Assembly (NCBI GenBank): GCA_012035135.1
Contig: JAAUPI010000018.1
Location: 1-38,935 of the forward strand
Source: Microcoleus sp. CSU_2_2
GTDB lineage: Bacteria > Cyanobacteriota > Cyanobacteriia > Cyanobacteriales > Microcoleaceae
Length of the DNA stretch: 38,935 nucleotides
Reading direction: 5' to 3'
Shown: in pieces, positions 1-8,480 of the stretch
Position numbering within the stretch: the first letter of the stretch is position 1
Layout: every line of letters begins with the position of its first letter
Notes under the pieces: generated by a model
What the model saw: the letters and a program-made list of their open reading frames with translations, nothing else
Told to the model about the DNA's origin: nothing
Databases searched by the model: none
Program-made: the position numbers and the translations under genes

Positions 1-105
1 ACAACTGCCCAATAAAATTATGGCGAGTATCAGCCATAGGGGATGCCTAATTCCCCTTGGATGTCGGTGGTCGGGTACTGCTTTAATAGCTTCAATTAAA
101 TTCAT
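1..105 (-). CDS. ISAs1-like transposase, N-terminal part (cut by window edge)
   Basis: Reading the minus strand from an ATG at 105 gives 35 codons that run off the left edge. The peptide contains PDHRHPRGIRHPLWLIL. This resembles the N-terminal domain (DDE_Tnp_1-associated) of ISAs1/H-repeat transposases, which typically begin with an 'IPDxRxxRGxRYPLW' stretch followed by a hydrophobic helix. Only the N-terminus is present, so the DDE catalytic residues cannot be checked and the gene may or may not be intact. A strong inverted repeat lies just upstream at 125-178. The family call rests on this short motif and is a recognition, not a search result. Confidence 0.6.
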   Translation of the reverse strand, partial: MNLIEAIKAVPDHRHPRGIRHPLWLILAIILLGSC

Positions 106-124
106 TGTTGATGCACTCTGTAGG

Positions 125-178
125 ATAGTCGATCGCGAGCGGATCGCGAGCGGATCGAGTTCGATCGCGATCGACTAT
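125..178. repeat. Perfect 14-bp inverted repeat with internal 11-bp direct repeats
   Basis: ATAGTCGATCGCGA (125-138) is matched exactly by its reverse complement at 165-178. The space between holds two direct copies of GATCGCGAGCG. The unit lies 20 bp upstream of the transposase ATG. It could be an IS-end structure, a hairpin in the leader, or a cluster of HIP1-like sites. Confidence 0.75.
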
Positions 179-189
179 TATAATTTACT

Positions 190-363
190 TGGGGACAATT
201 AATCCACCCTGCCCTACCCCCCCAAGGGGGGAAAAGGAAGAAGAAATTTTGTGCTTTAACTAACAATTAAGCAAAATTCTTGAATTCTCAATTTTTCTTG
301 AATTCTACCTTCTGCCTTTTTTTGGTCATGATTTCTGGGGTGAGGACCAATCACTGATGATTT
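190..363. other. Spacer between transposase and Cu-ATPase 3' end
   Basis: AT-rich spacer with the short inverted run CCCCCCAAGGGGGG near 218-232. No open frame of note and no clear terminator were seen. The IS boundary, if there is one here, could not be identified. Confidence 0.4.
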
Positions 364-2958
364 TTACGTGCCGATGACAGATTTAAGGCGAAATCCGCGA
401 CGCAGAAACAAAGAATTGGTAACTACACTGACAGAACTAAATGCCATAAATGCACCGGCGGCCGCAGGACTGAGAACAATTCCGAAAGCAGGCAGCAAAA
501 CACCGGCCGCCACCGGAATTCCCAGAGTATTGTAAGCAAAAGCCCAAAATAGATTTTGGCGAATCTTATTAAAAGTAGCGCGACTGAGTTCGATCGACTC
601 CACAACATCCATCAAAGCATTTCGCATCAACACAATTTGAGCAGTTTCAACTGCAACATCAGTGCCGCCATGCAAGCCGATACCCACATCTGCTTGGGCT
701 AAAGCCGGGGCATCATTAATTCCATCTCCCACCATCGCCACTTTTCGGCCTTCCGCTTGCAAAGTAGCAATTGCCCTAGCTTTCTCTTCCGGCCGCACTT
801 GCGCCAAAACATCCGCCGGCGTTAAGTCTAACTGCTTCGCTGTGGCCGCCGCTGCTTCGGGCGTGTCCCCCGTCAGCATGATTACCCGCAATCCCATGCC
901 CCGCAAACGCTCCACCGTTGCCTTCGCATCAGCCCTGAGAGTATCTTTTAGCCCGATTACCCCCAGTAAAATGCCGTTACAAGCGATGTAAACCGCTGTT
1001 TTGCCTTGAAAAGACCCGCACAATTGCGTTGCAACAGCGACTCCCTGCTGCCTCATCCACTCGGCATTCCCCGCGAACACCCGGTGGCCTTCCACCAAAG
1101 CCGAAACTCCTAATCCCGGTTCCGTGTAGAAATCCTCAGCAGCTAGCAAGGGCAAAGCTTGTTTTTCGGCTTCCTGCAAAATTGCTGCGGCGATGGGATG
1201 ACAAGAACCCCTTTCTACTGCGGCTGCAATCTGTAAAAGTTGTGGGTTGACTGATGTGGAACAGGTATCTTGCCTGTGGCCAGAAATATCATCAATTGTG
1301 GAACAGGCATCTTCCCTGTTTCTCACATGACTCTCCGAGGTCAAATCCCACTCAGAATCATCAAAAATTGGCAAATAATCCGTAAGTGTCAGATTTCCGG
1401 TTGTCAAAGTACCAGTTTTGTCAAAAACCACCGTATCTAATTGATGTACTCGTTCTAAAACATCACCACCACGAATTAACAATCCGCGTTCCGCCCCGAT
1501 TCCAGAACCGACTAAAATAGCGGTTGGGGTAGCCAGTCCCAAAGCACAAGGACAAGCGATAACTAAAACTGCGATCGCCAACTTTAAACTTAACAATAAA
1601 GGAGATTGGTAATGAGGAATGGGGAATGGGTAATTGGTAATGGGGAATGGGGAATTGGTAATTGGTAATGGGTTTCCCATGCCCATTGCCCCGTGCGCCA
1701 TATTCATTGCTGCGTGTCCTGAAAGCACAGAGGGCCAAATATGAGTTCCGGCAAAGTACCAAAATAGGAAAGTCAAAGCCGATATCGCCATTACTCCATA
1801 GACAAAATATCCCGCTACAGTATCAGCTAAATTTTGAATCGGCGCTTTTCGAGTTTGCGCAGCCTCCACCAAAGCCACCATTTGAGCTACAGTTGTTTCC
1901 TGGCCCGTGCGAGTTGCCCGAATCACAATTGCCCCGGATTTATTTAGGGTTCCCGCCGCCACTACATCTCCTGGTTGTTTCAAAACAGGCATCGATTCCC
2001 CAGTCAACATCGACTCATCGATTGTGGTTTTGCCTTGACAAACTTCGCCGTCTACCGGAATTTTTTCACCCGGTAAAACTTGCAGCCATTCTCCAACTCG
2101 GACTCGATCGGCTGGAATTTCAATGTATGGTGGATGATGGGCGATCGACTGGGAGTCCACAGACAATTCTTCAGAGTCCAAATCTACGATCGGGAATTTA
2201 AAATCAACTAAACGGGCAGTAGCCGGTTGCAAGGCAATTAAAGCTTGTAGGGCTGATGCAGCACGGCGTTTAGCTTGCTGTTCGAGAGTTTTTCCCAACA
2301 AAATAAAGCCGAGAAGCATCACCGGTTCGTCAAAAAAGCACTCCCATCCCATTTGCGGAAACAGCAGCGCCACGTTGCTAGCGGTGTAAGCTGTGACAGC
2401 CCCTAAAGTCACCAAAGTATTCATATTCGGTGCATTTCGCCACAAACTGCGACAGCCATCAACGATAATCGGGCGGGCAGGTAGTAACAAAGCTAGGGTG
2501 GCCAGTCCCCAGTGAAACCAAATATTGCTGAGAATTGGGGCTTTTGTTCCCAATACGTGACCTAAACCGGAGAGAATAATTAAGATTAGGGCGATCGTCA
2601 ATTGTCTGATTTGCTGTCGAATTTCTTGCCGTCGCCTCTCAATTGCCGCCGTCTCTACTTGGCGCTGATTTGCGCCACAGCGAGACTGACTGGGAAATCC
2701 ATTATCGGTTAATTTTTTTGCTAAAGCCTCCACATCGACTGCCCCCGGCTGGCACTCGATCGTTGCGACTTCAACAGCTAAGTTAACGCAAGCTGAAATT
2801 ACGCCTGAATGTTGCATTAGCTGGCGTTCAACAGCCTTCACACAGCCCGCACATTTCATGCCGCCGACATCGAAAGTCACAAGTTCGGGCAGCGGGGATT
2901 CTTGAATTGGTATAATTTCTGACTGAATTTCTGGCACTATTTTGGGAATAAATTGCAT
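364..2958 (-). CDS. Cu(I)-translocating P1B-type ATPase
   Basis: Membrane pump exporting Cu+ from the cytoplasm, or delivering it to thylakoid or plasma-membrane cuproproteins (PacS/CtaA/CopA group). It has one N-terminal heavy-metal domain (GMKCAGC, residues 33-39), an actuator TGES loop, ion site CPC at 469-471, phosphorylation site DKTGTLT (D513), the HP motif (CHPIAAAI), the hinge GDGINDAP near 742, and the late-helix signatures YN (AFAYN) and MAFSS that mark Cu(I) pumps. At 864 aa it is about 100 residues longer than usual. Two in-frame repeat insertions account for part of this: residues ~429-451, just before the CPC helix, and ~543-571 in the nucleotide-binding region. A Met/His-rich stretch (AMNMAHGAMGMG) precedes the first insertion in a short extracytoplasmic loop. 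Start ATG at 2958. PacS and CtaA cannot be told apart from sequence alone. Confidence 0.95.
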   Translation of the reverse strand: MQFIPKIVPEIQSEIIPIQESPLPELVTFDVGGMKCAGCVKAVERQLMQHSGVISACVNLAVEVATIECQPGAVDVEALAKKLTDNGFPSQSRCGANQRQVETAAIERRRQEIRQQIRQLTIALILIILSGLGHVLGTKAPILSNIWFHWGLATLALLLPARPIIVDGCRSLWRNAPNMNTLVTLGAVTAYTASNVALLFPQMGWECFFDEPVMLLGFILLGKTLEQQAKRRAASALQALIALQPATARLVDFKFPIVDLDSEELSVDSQSIAHHPPYIEIPADRVRVGEWLQVLPGEKIPVDGEVCQGKTTIDESMLTGESMPVLKQPGDVVAAGTLNKSGAIVIRATRTGQETTVAQMVALVEAAQTRKAPIQNLADTVAGYFVYGVMAISALTFLFWYFAGTHIWPSVLSGHAAMNMAHGAMGMGNPLPITNSPFPITNYPFPIPHYQSPLLLSLKLAIAVLVIACPCALGLATPTAILVGSGIGAERGLLIRGGDVLERVHQLDTVVFDKTGTLTTGNLTLTDYLPIFDDSEWDLTSESHVRNREDACSTIDDISGHRQDTCSTSVNPQLLQIAAAVERGSCHPIAAAILQEAEKQALPLLAAEDFYTEPGLGVSALVEGHRVFAGNAEWMRQQGVAVATQLCGSFQGKTAVYIACNGILLGVIGLKDTLRADAKATVERLRGMGLRVIMLTGDTPEAAAATAKQLDLTPADVLAQVRPEEKARAIATLQAEGRKVAMVGDGINDAPALAQADVGIGLHGGTDVAVETAQIVLMRNALMDVVESIELSRATFNKIRQNLFWAFAYNTLGIPVAAGVLLPAFGIVLSPAAAGAFMAFSSVSVVTNSLFLRRGFRLKSVIGT
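1255..1325. repeat. Two hairpin repeat copies, 42-bp period, inside the Cu-ATPase gene
   Basis: Two copies of a ~29-bp unit (1255-1283 and 1297-1325) share TGTGGAACAGG(T/C)ATCTT, with the ATCTT core exactly 42 bp apart. The core is a hairpin of type CAGGCA-TCT-TGCCTG. On the coding strand they encode NREDACST and HRQDTCST, keeping the reading frame. The same core and the same 42-bp period occur in polA at 13134-13250. Confidence 0.85.
1604..1672. repeat. Heptamer-type tandem repeat (STRR) in frame within the Cu-ATPase gene
   Basis: Degenerate runs of GGTAATT/GGGGAAT units fill about 69 bp, or 23 codons. The reverse strand encodes a Pro/Ile/Thr/Tyr-rich stretch (for example NSPFPITNYPFPIPHY) between a Met/His-rich loop and the CPC transmembrane helix. 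Similar short tandem repeats normally lie between genes in filamentous cyanobacteria. Confidence 0.85.
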
Positions 2959-3045
2959 GGGGATTTTTCAGAAATGATTACAATATCTGCCTAGGTACTT
3001 CTAAAAGTGTTTAATGCACGTTTTGAATCTATCAGTCAACAAATA

Positions 3046-3084
3046 GTTGTACTGTGAACACAACATTGACAACCATCGGTCAAT
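3046..3084. promoter_or_regulatory. Candidate operator dyads upstream of the Cu-ATPase
   Basis: Two inverted repeats lie 88-126 bp upstream of the ATPase ATG: GTTGT-N9-ACAAC (3046-3064) and ATTGAC-N8-GTCAAT (3065-3084). They could be sites for a copper-responsive regulator, but they do not match an operator I can name. Their role is inferred only from position and symmetry. Confidence 0.3.
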
Positions 3085-3156
3085 ATTGATGGCTTGCTGT
3101 TTGGTCGGGCGTAGTCTGTACGGGTATGCTATTCTCATGTTAATATTATATATTTC

Positions 3157-3213
3157 GATTTTAGATTTTAGATTGAGGATTTGAGATTTTAGATTGGAGA
3201 TTGAGGGATTGAG
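3157..3213. repeat. Short tandem repeats (GATTTTA/GATTGAG units)
   Basis: Degenerate 7-9 bp units GATTTTAGA, GATTTGAGA and GATTGAGG in tandem. The same class recurs at 6569-6593 and 25106-25143. Confidence 0.8.
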
Positions 3214-3302
3214 TAATTGTTAATGAATTGGTTAATACCTCAATCTCCCCATCTCCCCATCTCCCCCTCTTCCTTCTTCCTTCTTCCTTCTTCCTTCTAC
3301 TT

Positions 3303-3488
3303 ATGACTGCAACACCACAATTTTATATTGTCAAACGTCCGGTCGGCACTTGCGAAATTTTGCCGATCGCCCAAATCGCAGCACAAAATTCAACTATTAT
3401 TGAAAAGTGGGGCCCTTATGATTCGCCAGAAGATGCGATCGCCCGTCGCATCGGTTTAATTCGCGCTGGCAAATGCCAACCGCAATAA
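3303..3488 (+). CDS. Small conserved-looking hypothetical protein (61 aa)
   Basis: A 61-aa soluble protein starting MTATPQFYIVKRPVGTCEIL and ending RAGKCQPQ. I chose the ATG at 3303 because the upstream in-frame extension to 3228 is only translated polypyrimidine repeat, which gives a low-complexity Ser/Pro/Leu sequence. The body has a mixed alpha/beta-like composition (EKWGPYDSPEDAIARRIGLI), as in small cyanobacterial proteins that carry a 'GPY.S..EAIARRIGLIRAGKC' ending. No function can be assigned. The gene is divergent from the Cu-ATPase and is followed by a palindromic repeat that could end its transcript. Codon use and HIP1 content (GCGATCGC at 3436) fit a native gene. Confidence 0.7.
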   Translation: MTATPQFYIVKRPVGTCEILPIAQIAAQNSTIIEKWGPYDSPEDAIARRIGLIRAGKCQPQ

Positions 3489-3495
3489 TCAACTT

Positions 3496-3549
3496 AAAGG
3501 GCTAAAGTCCTAACTACGAATTAGGTTTGTAGTCAGGACTTTAGTCCTT
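3496..3549. repeat. Palindromic repeat, 'AGGACTTTAGTCCTT' family
   Basis: Arms GGGCTAAAGTCCTAACTAC and GTAGTCAGGACTTTAGTCC form a long imperfect hairpin just after the small gene. Two further copies lie at 16094-16156 and 16168-16224. Confidence 0.8.
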
Positions 3550-3614
3550 CTTAGGAATGAGAATTCAATAACTTACATTTTGTAAGTTGTGTAGAGTCAC
3601 AAAACCCAACACCC

Positions 3615-4970
3615 CTACTTAGGTTTAGCCGGTGTCGCACTCGGTTTCGTCTGTGCAGCATTTGGCTTAGGTGGCACAGCATTAGGTTTCGACTCAGCCT
3701 TTTGACTCCCTGTTTTACCAGTAACTTGGTTGGTCAAAACCTCCATAGCTTTCGCATACTGCGGATCTGAGTTCGTACCGATTTTATCTCGATCGCTCCT
3801 CAAATCCTGTTTTTGAGCATCGCTGAGTTCAATTTTAAAATCCGGTTCGATTCCCGCATGATTGATATCAGTGCCATTGGGAGTAAAATATTTAGCGATC
3901 GTCACAGCTAAACCGGCATCTTTACCCACACCGCGTACCGACTGTACTAAACCTTTACCAAATGTCTTTGTTCCCACCAAAACCGCACGCTTGTTATCTT
4001 GCAAAGCACCCGAAAGAATCTCGCTAGCACTTGCAGAACCGCCATCTACCAGGACAACTAACGGTTTATCAGTGAGTGCTTTTTGATTTGCACTTTGTCG
4101 ATCGGCCTCACCTACTCGATCGACCGTCGAGACGATCGTACCTTCTTTCAGCCACATTCGAGCAATTTCAATACTCCCAAACAGCAAGCCACCCGGATTG
4201 GAACGTAAATCTAAAATATAGCCTGTTACTTTTTTCTGTTCCAAATCCTTAATAGCCGATCGCATTTCCGATGCAGCATTGGCACTAAACTGATTTAGGC
4301 GAATGTAGCCGACTTCTCCGATCGAACTTTTCTGCACCGAATGCCGCACGGGATGAATTTCTATTTTTGCTCGCTTCAGCTTAAATTCTAATTCTTTGCT
4401 ATTCCGTAAAATAGTCAGCGTCACTTCAGTATTAACCTGGCCTCGAATCAAATTTACAGCTTGATTCGTATCCATGCCATCGGTACTCTTGCCATCTATT
4501 TTAGTAATAATATCTTTTGATTGAATGCCTGCCTTAAAAGCAGGAGTATCCTCGATCGGCGAAATCACCACCAACTTTTTAGTTTGCTCATCTTGAGTCA
4601 ACTGAATCCCCACACCCGTCAGTTCCCCAGAAGTTTCAACCTGCATATTCTTGAACTCTTCCGGGTTCATAAACCGCGTATAAGGATCATCCAGCTTTTT
4701 CAGCATTTCCCTAATTGCTTCATAAGCTTCCTCATCGCTAGTATAACTCCGGTTCAAATAATCATTCCGCACTGCTTTCCAGTCAACCTGGTTAAAAGTG
4801 CCATCAACATAACTTTTGTCAATAATTTGCCAAACTTCATCAATTAACTCTTTAGGACTTCCCCTAAAAGAAGCCAGAGATTTAGAACTGCATCCAGTGT
4901 TGGCAAGAGTTACAGCAGTAAGTACCACCGCTGCTGCACTTAAAAGGAGCCCTCGTTTTGTTATAACCAT
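3615..4970 (-). CDS. S41 C-terminal processing peptidase (Ctp family)
   Basis: Exported serine protease of the tail-specific/CtpA-B-C group. In cyanobacteria this family includes the enzyme that matures the D1 protein of photosystem II, but paralogs have other substrates, and which paralog this is remains undecided. The N-terminus (LLLSAAAVVLTAVTLANTGC) is a signal sequence ending in a cysteine with a poor lipobox. A PDZ domain lies around residues 110-200 (GVGIQL, AGIQSKDII). The catalytic serine is the middle one of GGSASASEIL (S314), with lysine in FGKGLVQ (K339), exactly the 25-residue spacing of the family. The C-terminus is a Pro/Lys/Ala-rich tail (repeated KPNA/KPSA), probably disordered. 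451 aa, ATG at 4970. It stands alone, with long spacers on both sides. Confidence 0.93.
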   Translation of the reverse strand: MVITKRGLLLSAAAVVLTAVTLANTGCSSKSLASFRGSPKELIDEVWQIIDKSYVDGTFNQVDWKAVRNDYLNRSYTSDEEAYEAIREMLKKLDDPYTRFMNPEEFKNMQVETSGELTGVGIQLTQDEQTKKLVVISPIEDTPAFKAGIQSKDIITKIDGKSTDGMDTNQAVNLIRGQVNTEVTLTILRNSKELEFKLKRAKIEIHPVRHSVQKSSIGEVGYIRLNQFSANAASEMRSAIKDLEQKKVTGYILDLRSNPGGLLFGSIEIARMWLKEGTIVSTVDRVGEADRQSANQKALTDKPLVVLVDGGSASASEILSGALQDNKRAVLVGTKTFGKGLVQSVRGVGKDAGLAVTIAKYFTPNGTDINHAGIEPDFKIELSDAQKQDLRSDRDKIGTNSDPQYAKAMEVLTNQVTGKTGSQKAESKPNAVPPKPNAAQTKPSATPAKPK

Positions 4971-5131
4971 TTGTCTGACGCGCCGGAGGAAAGGAGTTGA
5001 AAATAGTTAAGCCCAATCTAGCACAGGCAAAGCCCGGTCGTAGTTGGCATACATATATTATTTAACGTTGCCGAGTTCTGCGGTGTCAACTTAAGACTGA
5101 AACGCTCTGTCTCTCTCGTTTTTATCGAAGT

Positions 5132-5180
5132 CTAGATCCCTAAATCCCGCTTAAGAAGGGGGATTTAGGGGGATTTCCGG
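5132..5180. repeat. Inverted repeat GATCCCTAAATCCC / GGGGGATTTAGGGGGAT
   Basis: CCCTAAATCCCGCTTAAGAA pairs with the following GGGGGATTTAGGG to form a hairpin in the ctp-ispG spacer. It resembles a widely dispersed cyanobacterial intergenic repeat and may serve as a 3' end structure for ispG. Confidence 0.65.
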
Positions 5181-5263
5181 GTTTAACAGTTCTCGCCCAA
5201 TTCCCCATCCCTCTATAGGGTGGGGAGGATGTCAAAACACTTCCTAGGGGCGATCGACAAGAA

Positions 5264-6484
5264 TTAAGGCTCAACCCAGCGATCGTCCGATTTAATCAAA
5301 TTAATCAATTCTGCCACGCCTTGGTCTTCCGGTACTTTCTTAATTTCTTCCCGGCCACGGTACAGAGAAATATAACCCGCTTGCTTCCCGACATAACCGT
5401 AGTCAGCATCCGCCATTTCTCCCGGCCCATTGACAATACAGCCCATAACTGCAATGTCCAAGCCCGTCAAATGTTTCGTTGCTTCTCTCACTTTGTGTAA
5501 CACTTCCTCTAAATTAAACAAAGTGCGACCGCAGGAAGGACAGGCAACATACTCAACCATCGTTTTCCGCAGTCCCAAGGCTTGCAGAATGCTGTAGCAG
5601 ACGGGAATCTCCTTTTCTGGGGCCTCTGTCAGTGAGACGCGAATGGTGTCGCCGATGCCATCAGTCAGCAGCGGTGCGAGGCCTGCGGTAGATTTGATCC
5701 GGCCGTATTCGCCATCGCCAGCTTCCGTAACGCCCAAATGCAGCGGGTAATCCATGCCCAAATCATCCATCCGTTTGACCATCAAGCGGTAAGCGGCAAC
5801 CATCACCGGCGCCCGCGAGGCTTTCAAGGAAAGTACGATATTGCGGAAGTCGAGGGATTCGCAAATTTTGATAAATTCCAAGGCAGACTCTACCATGCCC
5901 TGGGGCGTGTCGCCGTAGGTAAACAGCATCCGTTCGGCGAGAGAACCGTGATTGACGCCGATTCGCAAAGCTTTGCCTTGGTCGCGCAGGGAAACTACCA
6001 GAGGTTCTAGAGTTTCGCGAATTTTGTCGCCAATTTCGGCGAATTCCGTTGGCGTGTATTCGGTTCTGTTAGCTTTTGGCTTCTCAAACACGTACAAACC
6101 CGGATTGATTCTCACTTTGTCTACGTGTTTGGCCACTTCGAGAGCAATTTTCATGCCGTTGTGGTGAACGTCGGCAACCAGGGGCACTGGTTGGTAGGTG
6201 GCGTGCAATTTTTCTTTGATTTCGGCTAATGCTTTGGCGTGGGCCATGCTGGGCACGGTGACGCGGACGATTTCGCAGCCAATCTCGTGCAAGCGCCGAA
6301 TTCCAGCCACTGAACCGTCGATATCCAGGGTGTCTTCGTTGATCATCGACTGCACGACGACGGGATAACCACCGCCGATGGTAACGCTACCGACTTTGAC
6401 GGGACGGGTTTTGCGACGTTTGATGGTGGTGTCGAAAGCTGGTTCGATGGAGGGGGTTTTAGTCGGGTTGGGCAGAGTTTGCAT
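5264..6484 (-). CDS. ispG: 4-hydroxy-3-methylbut-2-enyl diphosphate synthase (IspG/GcpE)
   Basis: Cytoplasmic [4Fe-4S] enzyme of the non-mevalonate (MEP) isoprenoid pathway. It converts 2-C-methyl-D-erythritol 2,4-cyclodiphosphate to HMBPP, feeding carotenoid, phytol and quinone synthesis. The TIM-barrel part covers roughly residues 20-290 ([33 protein letters not shown]). The C-terminal cluster domain carries the three ligand cysteines C315 and C318 (CPSCGR) and C349 (GCIVNGPGE), with the glutamate of GPGE as the expected fourth ligand. Length 406 aa is normal for cyanobacteria. ATG at 6484. No co-directional neighbour is close, so it is probably transcribed alone. Confidence 0.97.
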   Translation of the reverse strand: MQTLPNPTKTPSIEPAFDTTIKRRKTRPVKVGSVTIGGGYPVVVQSMINEDTLDIDGSVAGIRRLHEIGCEIVRVTVPSMAHAKALAEIKEKLHATYQPVPLVADVHHNGMKIALEVAKHVDKVRINPGLYVFEKPKANRTEYTPTEFAEIGDKIRETLEPLVVSLRDQGKALRIGVNHGSLAERMLFTYGDTPQGMVESALEFIKICESLDFRNIVLSLKASRAPVMVAAYRLMVKRMDDLGMDYPLHLGVTEAGDGEYGRIKSTAGLAPLLTDGIGDTIRVSLTEAPEKEIPVCYSILQALGLRKTMVEYVACPSCGRTLFNLEEVLHKVREATKHLTGLDIAVMGCIVNGPGEMADADYGYVGKQAGYISLYRGREEIKKVPEDQGVAELINLIKSDDRWVEP

Positions 6485-6568
6485 AACTGGTTGCTAGTGT
6501 TCTGTAAGTGAAGTGTATAAAAACAATTGTGTCTGCTGTTTTTTAGGTTGCCACAGAAGGGACATCCA

Positions 6569-6593
6569 ATTTTAGATTTTAGATTTTAGATTT
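6569..6593. repeat. ATTTTAG tandem repeat
   Basis: Three and a half copies of ATTTTAG(A) in the spacer upstream of ispG. Same class as 3157-3213. Confidence 0.75.
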
Positions 6594-6746
6594 ATGTAGT
6601 TTATCTAGTTTTGGTCGATCGAACACAAAGCCAACCATCAGCCCAAACGCGAAATCCGGTTGGGTTTTGTTCCTCCAACTAAGCTACAAAACAACTGTCT
6701 TCCCCTCAAGGGGGCGAGGGGGGTGTCAACTATCAACTGCTATACT

Positions 6747-8480
6747 TCAAGCTTGCATAACCACCCGTTCCGGGAGCCTGACAGTAAAAGTAGACCCCCT
6801 GCCATTCTCGCTTTCCACACTAATTTCGCCACCGAGAATTTGACACAAACGCTGACTAATTGTCAATCCCAAACCCGTGCCTCCGTACTTGCGGGTGGTC
6901 GAAGCATCAGCTTGAGTAAAAGGTTTGAATATCTGCTGCAATTGCTCGTCCGTCATGCCAATGCCAGTGTCAGTTACTCGAAAAATTAAAACTTGAGAAC
7001 TATAATTTAAAGTAGATAATGATTCATCATTTTGACTCCGTTTTGTCTGCTTTTTCTGCTTTTTCTGTTTGGTTTTTTTAGTTTGAATTCTTTCAACGCC
7101 GATCGTAATTACTCCTGCTTCCGTAAATTTGGCAGCGTTGCTGAGCAAGTTGAGGAGAATTTGTCGTACTTTTGGCTGGTCGGCGTACATAGTACCGAGT
7201 TCGCCCTTGGTTTTTAGTTTGAGAGCATTGCCCTTTTTCTCTACTAATGGCTGAGCAGTGGTCATCACTTCTTCAATCATTGTCGCCACGTCGAAGTTTT
7301 CTAAATAAAGGGTGACGTGACCGGCTTCAATTTTAGAAATGTCGAGGATATCGCTGATCATATCCAACAGATGTTTGCCTGCAGTTTGAATTTTTTCTAA
7401 GTCGGGGAGAAAATCTTCGGAACCGGAATCTTGAGCATCTTCTTGCAGCATTTCGCTGTAGTTGATGATGGCGTTAAGGGGGGTACGGAGTTCGTGGCTC
7501 ATGTTAGCCAGAAATGCACTTTTGGAGCGGTTGGCAGCTTCGGCTGCTACTTTTGCTTCGTGCAAGTCTTCTGTATATTCTGCAACCCGCTGAATGAGTT
7601 CATTGAGAGAAATTGCTAGCATTCCCACTTCGTCGGAGGTGGTGACGGGTGCTTGCAGGTCAAAGTTGGATTCTTCTGTAACTCGCTGAGCGATGAGGGT
7701 GGTCGCTTCTAGGGGGCGGGCGATCGCACGGCTGGTGTATGCTGCTAGCATGGCTGCGATCGCGGCTGATATTGCTAGAGAACCAATGAGAATTAGAGTT
7801 CCGAGTTGTTCTGCTTTGTCGTAGGTTCTAAATGCTTCGTCTGCTTTGTCCCGAAAAGTGGTAGCCAGCTTGGCTGACTCATCGGAAAACTGCTCGAGTT
7901 TCAAAGCAGTTTCGCTAGTGACAAAATTGTTTAAGTTCCGCTGAACACCTTGTCGCTGTTTCGGATTCAAACCCGATAATTTCGCATTCCCCAACAGCTT
8001 CTGTATTTGTTGAAAGTATGATTCTACTGTTTTGCTGTGGCGCGCAGCGAACTCTTGAAGCAGTTGGTAATCTTGGGCGATTGCGGAATTTGAAGTCGGC
8101 GGCTGGGTTTGCAGTTGTTCGAGTTGTCCGCTCATTTGAGCCACGCGAGTCAGGAATTCCGAGCGATCCCGATCGAAAATTTGCGGTTTTGCCGTCAGAT
8201 TCGCCAGTTCTAGCTGGTGAATCCTCACTTCCTGCACGGTATTATTGAGGTTGGTCAGGATTTCAGCTTTATCTCGGTCGATCGCTAGTTTTTCTCTAAC
8301 TTGCTGTTTGTAATAGGATTCTACTCCCCGTCCCGCCACAGCACCCAAAATAGCAATACTAATGACCAAGGCGTATCCGCAGCCGATTTTTTGCCTGATA
8401 CCCAAGCGATTGAACAGACTTCTCAACCCTTTTTGAGGAGGGTTCTGGAATTGATTTTTAGAAGCTAAGATTAAAGACAT
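6747..8480 (-). CDS. Membrane-bound sensor histidine kinase (HAMP, HisKA, HATPase_c)
   Basis: Two-component sensor. Order: first membrane helix (about 27-46, IGCGYALVISIAILGAVAG), an extracytoplasmic helical region of ~180 residues like CHASE3/4HB modules, second membrane helix (LGTLILIGSLAISAAIAAML), HAMP, short coiled coil, HisKA with phosphoacceptor in MSHELRTPLNAII (H329 from this start), then HATPase_c with N box NLLSNAAKFT, G1 DTGIGM and G2 GTGLGL. No receiver domain is attached and no response regulator is adjacent, so the partner is unknown. A Lys/Gln-rich run (KKTKQKKQKKQTKR) interrupts the ATPase domain before the G1 box, a low-complexity expansion. I chose ATG at 8480; a GTG at 8510 would add 10 residues (MPLWVASTFP), but nothing resembling a ribosome site favours it. 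Ligand unknown. Confidence 0.9.
   Translation of the reverse strand: MSLILASKNQFQNPPQKGLRSLFNRLGIRQKIGCGYALVISIAILGAVAGRGVESYYKQQVREKLAIDRDKAEILTNLNNTVQEVRIHQLELANLTAKPQIFDRDRSEFLTRVAQMSGQLEQLQTQPPTSNSAIAQDYQLLQEFAARHSKTVESYFQQIQKLLGNAKLSGLNPKQRQGVQRNLNNFVTSETALKLEQFSDESAKLATTFRDKADEAFRTYDKAEQLGTLILIGSLAISAAIAAMLAAYTSRAIARPLEATTLIAQRVTEESNFDLQAPVTTSDEVGMLAISLNELIQRVAEYTEDLHEAKVAAEAANRSKSAFLANMSHELRTPLNAIINYSEMLQEDAQDSGSEDFLPDLEKIQTAGKHLLDMISDILDISKIEAGHVTLYLENFDVATMIEEVMTTAQPLVEKKGNALKLKTKGELGTMYADQPKVRQILLNLLSNAAKFTEAGVITIGVERIQTKKTKQKKQKKQTKRSQNDESLSTLNYSSQVLIFRVTDTGIGMTDEQLQQIFKPFTQADASTTRKYGGTGLGLTISQRLCQILGGEISVESENGRGSTFTVRLPERVVMQA

Larger units (their letters stand above)
2959..3302. 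other. Spacer upstream of Cu-ATPase: dyads and simple repeats
   Basis: The part nearest the ATPase start holds two small dyads described separately (3046-3084). Then come GATTTTAGA-type tandem repeats (3157-3213) and a polypyrimidine tract (about 3240-3298) made of TCTCCCCA and CTTCCTT units that ends just before the small gene at 3303. No RNA gene seen. Confidence 0.6.

Noticed and set aside
1662..2201. 179-codon plus-strand frame antisense to the Cu-ATPase gene
   Set aside because: Antisense shadow with no domain features; part of it is the tandem repeat read on the other strand.
3228..3302. N-terminal extension of the 61-aa gene
   Set aside because: Encodes only polypyrimidine repeat (Ser/Pro/Leu/Phe); the start at 3303 is more plausible.
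3845..3860. GGTTCGATTCC resembling a tRNA T-arm
   Set aside because: Lies inside the protease gene and no acceptor or anticodon arm can be built around it.
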